Positions 44,337 through 53,821 of a stretch of DNA of 64,000 bases are shown piece after piece; within the stretch, counting starts at the first letter, position 1; each line of letters opens with the position of its first letter. Below the pieces are notes generated by a model. The model was not told the origin of the DNA, did not search any database, and was given only the letters and a program-made list of their open reading frames with translations. Source of the stretch: Lotus japonicus (lineage: Eukaryota > Streptophyta > Magnoliopsida > Fabales > Fabaceae); assembly GCF_012489685.1 (NCBI RefSeq), contig NC_080044.1, positions 32,853,021 through 32,917,020 of the forward strand. The letters are read 5' to 3'. Position numbers and translations under genes: made by a program.

Positions 44337-46929
44337 TGATGACCCAGAATTTAAGGCTATTTTCCTAGTTTATTTGCATGCATTTTACTATATTATTTAA
44401 TATATTTTAGGACACTTTAGGCTTATTTCATGCATTTTAATGTTTTTATTTAATTTAACATTTTTCTACATTTTATATTATTTTCTAGATATTATTAGGA
44501 TTTATTTACTTTAATTTAGTATTGAATAAGTTTATTTTAAGGTGTTATCTTATTTTTATCTCTTATCTATTTTTATTTGCTTTATTTTAGCAGAAGATTT
44601 GGAGAAAAAAATGAGAAATCATTAAAAAAACGGAAATTCAAAGAATTATGGACGCTGGGATCCTGTGTATCGCATGTGCACGATGTTACCACGCACCTCC
44701 GGCGTGATTGCGACGCATGTTAGAGGCTGGAAGTAGATGTACGAGATCCATGAGGTTCTATTAAGGTGTGTCGCTGTACACCATAAGCCATACGCCAGAA
44801 ACACCAGATTCAATAGAATCTTGTCCAATGCTCCTGATTCTCGATGGTGCATCGTTTTACAGGGGGCGTGACTACGCCAGATCATTTTCTGCTTCAGATA
44901 GGACAAAAAACGCACAGAACACGAAAATCACTATAAATTCCGTTTTGACCTATTTTTTGGGGATCTTTTCATCTTTTCTTTTCTCTTAAACCTAATAAAC
45001 ACTTTTGGGAGATTCTTGGAGGCCTGGTGGAGAGCAAGGTTAGGCCCTTGAGGGCCGGTGTCAGGGCCATGGAGGAGGTGACAACTTCTCTGGACGTTTA
45101 TGACTTCGTTCTATTTTGGGTTTTGCTTTTCTCTTTACCTATTTTTGTGTTGACTCTCTTTTAGTATTTGGGATGAAAAAACTTGATTTGTCTCTTATTC
45201 AATATACTATTTTGCAATTATAAGTATGAATTTTCATTATTTGGTGTTTCTCTCTATGCTAAATGTTTCAATTGGTCAATTGGTGATTTTAAGGGTTTAT
45301 ATTAATTCGTAAATAGATTGGGAAATTGATATGGATTGATGTAGGCTTAGTTCATAGAAATGGGAAAATTTCCTATGTCTTAGGTTATTGATTCTCTTTG
45401 CGCGTTCATGTATCATTTGTCAATATGATGTTTTTTTAGGATTTGCATGACAATTGAGAAGTTGGTGTGAATTTAGTTAATGAGAGGAACCACCCTTGCT
45501 TTAGTCATCTTAAGAAAGACATGTCTTAGGTAGGGTTTAGGTTTTCCAGGTGACAATAAGAGACATTAACTCTTAGGTATGAATATCATGAGTTGGGAAA
45601 GAAATCTATACCGAGTGACAAGTCGGGATACTCACCTCTCTAGGATAGGATTATCTAGTAGGAACTATTAGGATTTGTTGAGTGACAGTAAGAGATTCTA
45701 TCCACTAGGACATGAACTTTTTGGGTTAGGAACAGAGCTTGGGAGTGTCTTATCGAGTAGGTATGTGCTATAATGCTCCTTTTATGATTACCAGGGCTTA
45801 AGGAATTAAGGCTCGGTTCTTAATTGGTAGATTCACTTATCTAAGGAATTAGTAGGTGAATAACTCTTATCGGCATCTTAAATGTTAATTTCATCTTATA
45901 AAAGTATATTGGTTGAGAATAAGTTGTTGTTCCGTGCTAGAACATAGAGAGGAAATGTAGTACCCAAAGTATAAGGAAGGTGATGAGAATGCTTAGAGGG
46001 AGAAGCTCTAACCACTTAGAGAGAGAAAATGTAACTGAATTTCAATGCTATTATTACTCAAATGAGTCAAGAGTCCCATACAATTGGTATTTCCCCCTAT
46101 TTATTGAAGTGGGGTTAGGCTTTGGCGCCTTTAACCTGCGTAAATGGGCCAGTTGGGACTCGGGAAGGGTAGCCCAATGTCATGGCGCATTCCGTGCCAA
46201 AGGTCAAGTTCCCTGGGCGAGGGACCCTGGGGTCTCGCCCAGTCCACAAGTCCACAAGACACCGAGCTCAAAACATGAGAGCTAAGTGTGTCTTTAAGTA
46301 AGAAATAAGGCGAAATCCCTAAGAATACTGAATAGGACCTAAAAAACCTTAAAAATCTAGAAGTGAAAAACAATGGTCAACATGGCTTGATAAATAAAGC
46401 CTTTACAACCAACACATTGGGTCTCCAGCCGTGCCCTCCTCTTCCGGGCGATCCAAGTCCACAAGCAGGCTTGTGGCGAAGGCTTCTAGTCCGCCCGCCT
46501 CAACATAGTTACGCACGTGCCTTGAATCGTAATACTCTATCGCGTGTTGCGTCCATCCCACGCGTCAAGCCTTGAAATGACGCCAGGGTCAGTGAATCCC
46601 CAAAATCTCAACCGCTACCTTTGACATGTCCTTTCCAGTCACATCACAACTTTGACAACTTGAATTTCAACCAATCGGCAGCAACCGTTGCGACTTTCAT
46701 TTGATGCGGCACCCCCGTTTCCCCAAAATCCGTGTCACGTCTCCTGAGGTAATCATTCCACCTTTTCCATGATGAGGCACGTTCTCCCAACCGTCTCTTA
46801 TCCTAACCTTTAAATTCAACTCCTTTCTCTCACTTGCCACTTTTAAAATCCTCCACAGCCTTGCAAAGTTAACCAAACTATTACCTCAGCATCTTCCCCT
46901 CTTCCGTCTCAGTTCCTTTCTGTAAAAAG

Positions 46930-47859
46930 ATGACTCCTCAACGCCGCACCAAAAGATCCTCACGACTCCAAAGCCCCGCCCAAACATCCCGTGCCCCGGC
47001 TATTCCTCCTCCTGCCGGGGGGCATCCCCTTCATGAAAATGAAAAGAATGCCTTCTGGCACAAAATTCTTTCTACCCTCCCTTCGTCCGCTACCAGAGAA
47101 CCCGTTCTGAAAGCCATCTGCCAACCCTCCGAGTTATCCACCGACAAATCCATCGCCGAGCTGGCCCGCCGAGTCGGAGGGTTATGCCATGAAAAATCTC
47201 TCGAACATGTCCTTATTACCAGCCGGGGCTTGAGCATCCGTCGCCCCTGGAAGTGCCGCACACTTGAGCAAGGCGCGGAAGAGCCCCACTTCTTCTACGT
47301 TTATGAGTACTTCTTTCTCGACCTGGGGCTCAAACTAAACTTCTCCCCCTTTCTTTGCCAGGTTTTGAGAGAAATCAACGTGGCCCCAAGCCAACTTCAT
47401 TTGAACGCCTGGGCCTTCGCTCGATGCTATGAGATCCTGTGTGATGCCATCAACCTTGAAGCCAAAACCTCCTATTTCTTTTACTTCTATGGCGTGGAGC
47501 CAAGATCCTTGAAAGCTGAGGCTCCCGGGTGGGTATCCCTGAAGTCTCGAACGGGTCGACAACGTCTTCATCCTTATAAGAGTAATATCAAGATGGGGCC
47601 CGAGCGCCAATATTTTCGCGTAATCGTGCACCCCTCCTATCCTGAAGCTTTCACACGCCGGGATGGGACTGCTTCATTTCCTCTTTACTGGACCGAGGAT
47701 CCCTGCGATGTTCCTCCGCCACCGGACAAATCACTGGATAATGAAGACAAAGCCATCCTCGGCTTCCTCGCTGGGTTCCGCATCCTAGAATGCTCCAAGT
47801 TGCTCGAAGCCGCTCGCGAAAACACACTCCACATTGGTATGAACTTCAGGAAGAGGTGA
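46930..47859 (+). pseudogene. Antisense additional ORF (putative gypsy-type transposon domain)
   Basis: 309-codon frame on the strand opposite to gag. The centre (about residues 120-190, including FFYVYEYFFLDLGLKLNF and FLCQVLREINVAPSQLHLNA) matches the plant-specific 'putative gypsy type transposon' domain (PF04195). The N-terminus is basic and Pro/Ser-rich (start ATG with AAAAAG before it). The frame ends early, and the C-terminal coiled-coil part continues in another frame (47790-48266), so there is one frameshift. Function is unknown for the family. Confidence 0.78.
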
Positions 47860-48266
47860 AGGCAAAAACGGAGTCAATCAACGCCGGGAAGGCCACTTGC
47901 ATCATTCAAGGCCAAGAGATCGCTTTCCTTCAGAGCGAGTTGGGAGCGACGAATGAGGCCCTGGCTGACGTGAGGTCGCAACTTGAGGCAGAAAACCCGG
48001 CCCTCGCAGATATGGACTACAAGACCAAGACCTCTCAAGCCAGGTTGGTAGCTGACGTGACTGCTGAGGTTGTGGAAGAACGTGGCCGCGACTTCTTTCT
48101 TGCCAAGGCTCAAGTTCAACATCTTTATCAAGGAATTAACCTTGATGGAATGAGAGCTTTCAAGAAGATTACCCCACGTGGGCTTGTTGGCCCTGACGAT
48201 CCTCCGGGCTTCACTGCCGAGCATTTCGCTGCTGCTGAAATCGTGAGGGAAAAATCGTCAATATAA
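47790..48266 (+). pseudogene. C-terminal coiled-coil part of the additional ORF
   Basis: Continues the additional ORF after a frameshift. Heptad-like stretches (FLQSELGATNEALADVRSQL) predict a coiled coil, then LDGMRAFKKITPRGLVGP and an end at VREKSSI. This matches the usual C-terminal layout of plant gypsy-type ORFs of this kind. Confidence 0.65.
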
Positions 48267-48362
48267 AGATAACTATGTTTTGTCATCTTTTGTAAATATC
48301 ATCTTTTGTAATGGATTAATGTTGTTATATTTTTCTTTATTTTGACTTCCTCTTACGTCTTT

Positions 48363-48471
48363 CCGTCGCCATTTAGGCAATTTTTCGCTCGCCCGTCGCT
48401 ACTTAGGCAATTTTTTGTTCGCCCGTCGCCATTTAGGTAATTTTTTGTTCGCCATTTAGGCAATTTTTAGG
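48363..48471. repeat. About 3.7 copies of a 30-bp tandem repeat
   Basis: CCGTCGCCATTTAGGCAATT type units at 48363, 48392 and 48422, plus a shortened one at 48452. They lie between the additional ORF and gag, where Tat-lineage elements often hold tandem repeats. Confidence 0.85.
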
Positions 48472-48797
48472 AATTTTCGCCTTGCGTTCGTGTAGCGATT
48501 TGAAGGTGTGCCGAAGAAACTATGACTTTTGCTCATTTTGAGGCTTTCTTTCACACCAATATTTCCCGTAAGAGCAGGTGTGGCCTTGGCGGTTACATCC
48601 CGCCAAGGGCTTACACTGCTGGGGGCCCATTGACCATATGGGTTTACCCAGACTTATGCCTAGTTTATTTTCTCGCCCATATTTCGGGGAGGCCTCGTAT
48701 TCCCAGATTTCAGGGAGACTAAGGGGATAAGGGACCCGTCCCATTTTGGGGATGAGTCGCTTTCCCTCACACCTCGCCAACGAGAGGTCAGCGTTTC

Positions 48798-49010
48798 GCG
48801 CCGGACTTTTCTAGAGCAATCCCCAGACATCAAGGTCATTTTGGGATTGCCAACTTCGGGGAATTTTTCCCACCGAGCGAACGTGACGTGTTAGTTGAGT
48901 TGCTATTTGGATCGCATCAATTCGCGCCGGACTTTCCCGGAGCAATACTCAGACATCAAGGTCGTGTTAGGATTGCCACCTTCGGGGAATTTTTCCCACC
49001 GGGCGACCGT
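48798..49010. repeat. Direct duplication of ~90 bp
   Basis: CGCGCCGGACTTT, CAGACATCAAGGTC and CTTCGGGGAATTTTTCCCACC occur in the same order at 48798-48880 and 48922-49003. They diverge at about 10% of positions. Confidence 0.82.
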
Positions 49011-49080
49011 ATCTTTTGAATTAGGAGTATTTCTGGTGAATATCCTTTTTGTCAGTAGTCGGCGTTTGGCGACGATCCTC

Positions 49081-49455
49081 TCACCGGCGTTCGTCTTGTT
49101 GGCGAGACCCCCTGTACCTGTTCCCCTGCTGTCGCTCTCCGTTCCAGCGGTCGCCACGTTCACTCAGCTGCGACCGGCCTACTCGGATGAGCCTCTCGAT
49201 TTCATTCTTCAGAGTAAAGCAATCCCCTGTGTCATGTCCTGCTGAACGGTGGTACTCACACCACTTGGTCTTGTCCGTCGTTGCCCGCGGCGGGTCTTTC
49301 CTTCTTTCGCCCTCCTCAACTACATGCGTCGCCTTAACTTCACGTAGCAGCTCTTTTAGGTGGGCGTTCAAGCTTTTTCCTGCCTCCTCTCGGCGACGAG
49401 GGTCAGTCTGATGCCAGGGCCGGCGTCGCTCAAAATTTTCCTTTTTGGGATACAA
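49081..49455 (-). pseudogene. Tat-like gag C-terminus with zinc-knuckle-like motif
   Basis: Reads WCEYHRSAGHDTGDCFTLKNEIERL, the variant knuckle C-x2-H-x4-H-x4-C typical of Tat/Athila gag proteins, in a Lys/Arg-rich context. It is in a different frame from the upstream gag part (frameshift). Confidence 0.75.
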
Positions 49456-49829
49456 AGATTCCCTCGGTGCCTTTTCCTGTCCCGTCTTCTGCTTCCCTCT
49501 GCTTTCTCCTTGCTCGGCTTGTCCTCTGGTGACACGTACCTCTGTTCGCCATCCTTCTCTACCTTCGCGCGCCTCTGCTTAAAAGCGTCATCCTCCTCGT
49601 CAAGTATGTATGTGTTCGCCTGGGCTCGCACCTTCGCCATTGACTTGGCTGGCTTTCAGCTCAATTTACTATTTAGCTTTCTTGGCTGCAATCCGTTTTT
49701 AAAGGTGCGGGCGCAGGCATTTGGCTCGGATTCCTCTATCTTTACTGACGCAGCGCTGAACCGCTTCACGTACTGCTTCAAAGTCTTGCCCTCGGATTGA
49801 CGCACATTGTACAAATCTTCAATCGTCAC
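49368..49829 (-). pseudogene. Tat-like gag, middle part
   Basis: In the same frame as the upstream gag. After the stop at 49830 it continues VTIEDLYNVRQSEGKTLKQYV, then a second stop (about 49658), then MAKVRAQANTYI. The pattern LYNVRQ-EGETLKQYV-RF is standard for Retrotrans_gag. Confidence 0.7.
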
Positions 49830-50507
49830 CTACTTAGTTTTGCTCGCCGAGAACTGGACAAGGAATTTGGACGAGAAGTCACGAAAGTTCGTGATGGATC
49901 CTCGGGGTAGAGTCGTGAACCATGCCATTGCTGTTCCTTTGAATGTGGCTGGAAACATCCTACACTTGACCGCATCAGAAGCGGCGCTGATCACCATCTT
50001 CGTGTTTAAATACAACAAGTGCTCCTTGGGATCAGCCTTTCCACTGTAGGTTTCCAGCACTATATTCTTCATATTGTGTGGAATGGCAACTTCTCTCACT
50101 GCCGCTGAAAACGGTTCGAACTCCGCCACAGCCTCTACCTCGCGCTCTCCCTCATCTTGCTGCTCAATGCGGTAATACTCTAGCTGCTCTTGGAGATACT
50201 CGTTTCGCTGTTTTATATCGTCAATACTACTAATCAGACGCCTCCAATCTTGACTGGAGATCGGTGCCTGAGGTGCCTGAGTCTCTTCTCCTGACGTCGT
50301 TGGTGACCTCTGCTGCTCTGGCGAGGACGGCGGTGAGGGCAACGTGGGTGTTGGAGAAGGAGGAGGTGGAGGCGGAGCAGGAGGAGTCACCTGATCCGTC
50401 TCCTCACGTTGAACCTGCGCACGTCGTGGCTTGCCTCTGACGCGGCGCATCGGCAAAACATGCCGATGCTCTGGATCGTCATCATGTCGTCTACGGCGTG
50501 TTTCCAT
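49830..50507 (-). pseudogene. Tat-like gag, N-terminal part
   Basis: The start is placed at METRRRRHDDD (50507), 20 codons inside the longer ORF. A basic N-terminus and proline-run linker are followed by IVLETYSGKADPKEHLLYLN and AMAWFTTLPRGSITNFRDFS, the conserved Retrotrans_gag core. It ends at an in-frame TAG. Gag would package element RNA into particles. Confidence 0.85.
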
Positions 50508-50688
50508 CGGAATTGGAGAATCTCTCTCGAAAAACTCGAAAACGGAAGAAACTGTATGGCAAGTCAAAGAATCTTCCTCTGGATCACAATCTCTAAAAAA
50601 CTCGAGAACAATCGCTTAGAAGAACAAGCTCCACTTTTCTGAATCACAATTCACGTAGTCCGGGAATAGAAATCTACCGATCCCCACA

Positions 50689-50700
50689 GACGGCGCCAAA
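50689..50700 (-). other. Primer-binding site of the Tat-like element
   Basis: On the minus strand TTTGGCGCCGTC starts at the LTR edge. TGGCGCCGT pairs with the tRNA-Asp 3' end and the match is lost after nine bases. Confidence 0.6.
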
Positions 50701-51301
50701 TGTCCCGTGCTAGAACATAGAGAGGGAAGGTAGTACCCAAAGTATGAGGAAGGTGATGAGAATGCTTAGAGAGAGAAGCTCTAACCACTTAGAGAGAGAA
50801 AATGTAACTGAATTTCAATGCTATTATTACTCAAATGAGTCAAGAGTCCCATACAATTGGTATTTCCCCTATTTATAGAAGTGGGGTTGGGCTTTGGCGC
50901 CTTTAACCTGCGTAAATGGGCCAATTAGGCCTCGCGAAGGGAAGCCCAATGTCATGGCGCGTTCCCTGCCAAAGGTCAAGTTCCCTGGGCGAGGGACCCT
51001 GGGGTCTCGCCCAGTCCAGTTGTAAATCAAGTGAACTCATTTTTCAAATACGTTTTCTTCTTTATTTGCCTTTGTGAACTTCTTTTATCTTTTCATTTAT
51101 CGTTTTCCTTTATTTAAGTTAAATAAAAAGCATCTCATGTTTAAACTTTTCAAACAATGTCTAGCTAGTGAGATTAATACGTAGTAAAACAATCCCTGTG
51201 GAGACGACAAAACCCGATACTATACTACGATTGAGTCTTGAAAGGGATTTGATAGTAGTTAGTGGAGGAAAACCTCTTCATTAAATATCCTTTCATCAAA
51301 A

Positions 51302-51319
51302 TGGCGCCGTTGCCGGGGA
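51302..51319 (+). other. Primer-binding site of the Athila-like element (18 nt, tRNA-Asp)
   Basis: TGGCGCCGTTGCCGGGGA, complementary to nt 76-59 of plant tRNA-Asp(GUC), three bases after the LTR. This is the standard Athila primer site. It is followed by 29 more tRNA-complementary bases. Confidence 0.9.
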
Positions 51320-51348
51320 CCGAACCCGGGTCACCCGCGTGACAGGCG
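51302..51348 (-). other. 47-nt cDNA-like copy of tRNA-Asp(GUC) 3' part
   Basis: The inverse complement of 51302-51348 starts CGCCTGTCACGCGGGTGACC and ends CCCCGGCAACGGCGCCA. It covers the anticodon loop (CTGTCAC with anticodon GTC), the 3' anticodon stem, the variable region, the T arm, the acceptor strand and CCA of plant tRNA-Asp. Compared with the Arabidopsis tRNA as I remember it, the only difference is at 51320. That base maps to tRNA position 58 (76 minus 18), normally 1-methyladenosine, where the copy implies G. Similarity ends at 51348, inside the 5' anticodon stem. It is not a tRNA gene (no 5' half, CCA encoded). Confidence 0.88.
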
Positions 51349-51351
51349 AAC

Positions 51352-51903
51352 AATGGAGTTGCAGATCATCTATCCAGAATTGAAGGCGGAGAATCTTCCA
51401 TAACTCCTATTTCTGAGGAGTTCCCAGAGGAGAATTTTTTTTCTCTTTCTTGTACTTTGCCATGGTATTCAAATTTTGCTAATTATAAGGCTGTTGGTGT
51501 GTTACCCCAAGAGATGAATTGGCAACAAAAGAAGAAATTTTTGCATGATGTGAAATTTTATTTGTGGGATGAACCCTTTTTATATAAATGTTGCTCAGAT
51601 GGCATGATTAGGAAGTGTGTGCCTGAAGAAGAAGTAGAAAACATATTATGGCACTATCATAGTTCTGATTATGGAGGTCATTTTAGTGGTGAAAGGACGG
51701 CTGCGAAAGTCCTACAAAGTGGTTTTTACTTATCCTCACTATTTAAGGATAGTCGCTCATTTGTTGAGAGATGTGATCGCTGTCAACGAACTAGTAACAT
51801 ATCTAGGAAGAATGAGATGCCCCTAAATAATATTTTAGAAGTTGAAATTTTTTACGTATGCGGCATTGATTTCATGGGACCTTGTAAGACCAAGATTTGG
51901 TCA
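51352..51903 (+). pseudogene. Athila-like pol fragment: RNase H end and integrase zinc finger
   Basis: Frame starting NGVADHLSRIEGGESS, the standard end of gypsy RNase H. It continues through the linker to the integrase HHCC finger (HYHSSDYGGHF with two His, ERCDRCQR with two Cys) and the first core residues GIDFMGP with the first catalytic Asp. The copia LTR inserted at 51904 cuts it off. Gag, protease and reverse transcriptase are missing between the primer site and here. Confidence 0.85.
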
Positions 51904-52156
51904 TGTAGTACAACTCTATGTTTGGATGATTACATGTTAACTATTGTGTATGAACAATTGTGGTACTCTAACATTGTTTTTCTGAGTGTTTAAATGACAA
52001 GCTCTGACTCTGGTCAATACTCACACATATCAGAAGCATTATGCCCAAAGAGTAACCAACGCAACGCTTTCGCACTCACTATGTTCTGATTGAACAGTAG
52101 TATATGCTTCAGAAGTTCTGAAGATGACAAGCTCTGATGTGGATTCAGATCACTTG

Positions 52157-52255
52157 AAGTTCTGAAGACAGAAGTACTGAAGGTCCAGAAGCTCTGAAGG
52201 TCCAGAAGTTTTGAAGGTCCAGAAGCTGAGAAGTGAAGATTCTGAAGTCCAAAAG
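52157..52255 (+). repeat. Minisatellite of CTGAAGGTCCAGAAG units in the LTR
   Basis: About five imperfect 15-18 bp units (TCTGAAG-TCCAGAAG). The second LTR has a shorter, altered version near 58965-59070. Confidence 0.75.
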
Positions 52256-52555
52256 TAATCTAGCTCTGAAGACCAAGTACTTCCAACTCTGAGGTCTAGA
52301 AGCAGAAGATACGAAGGTCAGAGGATCCAAGCTTCCCTCTGACTCTGATCAACAAGCTTCACAAGTTCCAAAATGAAGAGTCACGTGATCAGAAGTCAAT
52401 TAGGATAAGGCTCACGTTGCTATCCAAGTACAAAAGCAATTGTACAATTCTGACGACCTTACCTAAGACGTTCAGCCATAGCAGAATCTGGAAGTTATAG
52501 ATTTTCCCTCCAACGGTAGCATTCCATGCAACAGATACAACCCTAATACTTGGAG

Positions 52556-52564
52556 TATAAATAG
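52556..52564 (+). promoter_or_regulatory. TATA box in copia LTR 1
   Basis: TATAAATAG in the context CTTGGAGTATAAATAGAGG, identical in the second LTR. Confidence 0.7.
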
Positions 52565-53094
52565 AGGATGAAGATGGAAGATGCCGCTAAGAAACTTTGT
52601 GCAAGCTTAAGCAACCATTCAATATTCTCTTAGCAATCTTTCTTCAATCGTTCTTATTGTGTTTACCTTAGCTTTCTGAGAAGCATTCAATGTAAACCTA
52701 AACCTTCAAACAGTTAGTTTGTTTTTCCTTAAGGGACCAAGGTTGGTCAGCTCCTTGAGAAGACTAAGAGTGTGAATCTTAGTGTTTACTAGTTTATCAT
52801 ATTGTTAGTCACTGAGCAGGTTGCTAGTGAAGTTGTAACAAACTCTGAATAGTGGATTGCCTTCATTTTAAGAAGGAAGAAATCACCTTCACGGGTGGAC
52901 TGGACTAGCTTGAGCGATTATCAAGTGAACCAGGATAAAATCCTTGTGTGCTTCTCTTGATCTCTTATCTTTGCACCTTGTGTTATTTGTTCGAGAGATT
53001 TGCCTAAATCTCAAGTGGGAAAGTTTTTGATTTGAAAACGCTATTCAAACCCCCCCTTTTTTTATCGTTTTTCATACCTTCAATTGGTATCAGA

Positions 53095-53106
53095 GCGCAA
53101 GTTCTG
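53095..53106 (+). other. Primer-binding site, initiator tRNA-Met
   Basis: TGGTATCAGAGC two bases after the LTR, complementary to the 3' end of plant initiator tRNA-Met, the usual copia primer. Confidence 0.88.
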
Positions 53107-53157
53107 ATTACCACACCTAATAGTGTTCAGTAATCCGGGCTGGTGTGAAAAACTGAG

Positions 53158-53821
53158 ATGACTACCACCAGTGATGCGCATAAAGATGTTTATAGTGCAA
53201 AGCCTCCTGTCTTTGATGGTCAAAAGTTTGAGTACTGGAAAGATAGAATCGAAAGCTTCTTTCTGGGTTTCGATGCTGATCTCTGGGATATTATCGTGGA
53301 TGGCTACACGCGTCCAGTTGATGCTGATGGCCAGAAGATCTCAAGAGAGAGCATGACGGCTGAGCAGAAGAAGAAATACTCAGAACATCACAAAGCTAGA
53401 ACCATTCTTCTCAACGCTATCTCTTATGAAGAATACCAGAAGATAGCACATCGTGAGTATGCTAAGTCTATCGTTGATTCTTTGAAGATGACACATGAAG
53501 GAAAAAAAGAAGTGAAAGAGACAAAGGCGTTGTCTTTGATCAGGAAGTATGAATCCTTCCAAATGGAACCCCGCGAATCTATTGAGGATATGTTTTCCAG
53601 ATTCCAGTTGATTATTGCTGGAATAAGACCCCTCAACAAAAGCTACACCACTGCTGATCATGTTATGAGGATCCTTAGAGGTCTTCCTGAAAACTGCGTG
53701 CCTTTGTTAACTTCTTTGAAGTTTTCAAGAGACATTGAACAGTTGGGTCTGGAAGAACTCATAAGTATGCTGAAGTGTCATGAGTTAGATCGTGCTGAGC
53801 ATCAGAATCACAGGAAGAAGT
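53158..53821 (+). pseudogene. Copia copy 1 gag, N-terminal part
   Basis: Starts MTTTSDAHKD. It contains KPPVFDGQKFEYWKDRIESF, then SLKMTHEGKKEVKETKALSL and MFSRFQLIIAGIRPLNKSY, the UBN2/copia gag core. It stops at an inserted sequence (53822 onward), so the nucleic-acid-binding part lies 2.7 kb further on. Confidence 0.85.

Larger units (their letters stand above)
45928..51018 (-). mobile_element. Tat-like non-autonomous gypsy element (gag + antisense ORF)
   Basis: The LTRs at 45928-46246 and 50701-51018 (about 319 bp) differ by roughly 15 substitutions (about 4-5%). The TSD GTTGT is perfect (45923-45927 and 51019-51023). The primer site on the minus strand beside the right LTR reads TTTGGCGCCGTCTGTGGGGA. 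Gag lies on the minus strand at the right, an additional ORF on the plus strand at the left, and protease, reverse transcriptase and integrase are absent. Tat-lineage elements are known to carry such additional ORFs (Transposase_28/'putative gypsy type transposon' domain). Confidence 0.85.
44337..51298 (+). mobile_element. 5' LTR of an Athila-like gypsy element, split by a Tat-like element
   Basis: Starts TGATGACCCAGAATT, with the same TGATGACCC start as the LARD-like element's LTR, and ends TTTCATCA just before the tRNA-Asp primer site. Removing the nested Tat-like element (45928-51018) and one GTTGT leaves about 1.87 kb, a normal Athila LTR length. The nested element entered near the U5 end. 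The 3' LTR is outside the window or lost. Confidence 0.78.
51904..53092 (+). repeat. 5' LTR of SIRE-like copia copy 1
   Basis: Starts TGTAGTACAACTCTATG and ends TTCATACCTTCA, followed by a tRNA-Met primer site. 1189 bp, related to the LTR at 58717-59904 but clearly diverged. The sequence before it (GGTCA) is the expected left TSD. Its partner cannot be checked. Confidence 0.85.

Noticed and set aside
51302..51348. A tRNA-Asp gene on the minus strand
   Set aside because: Only the 3' part from about nt 29 is present, CCA is encoded (plant nuclear tRNA genes lack it), and it sits exactly at a retroelement primer site. It is a copy of a mature tRNA.
52157..52330. Short regular repeats that might suggest a CRISPR-like array
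   Set aside because: Units are contiguous and degenerate with no spacers. They are a minisatellite in a copia LTR of a plant genome.
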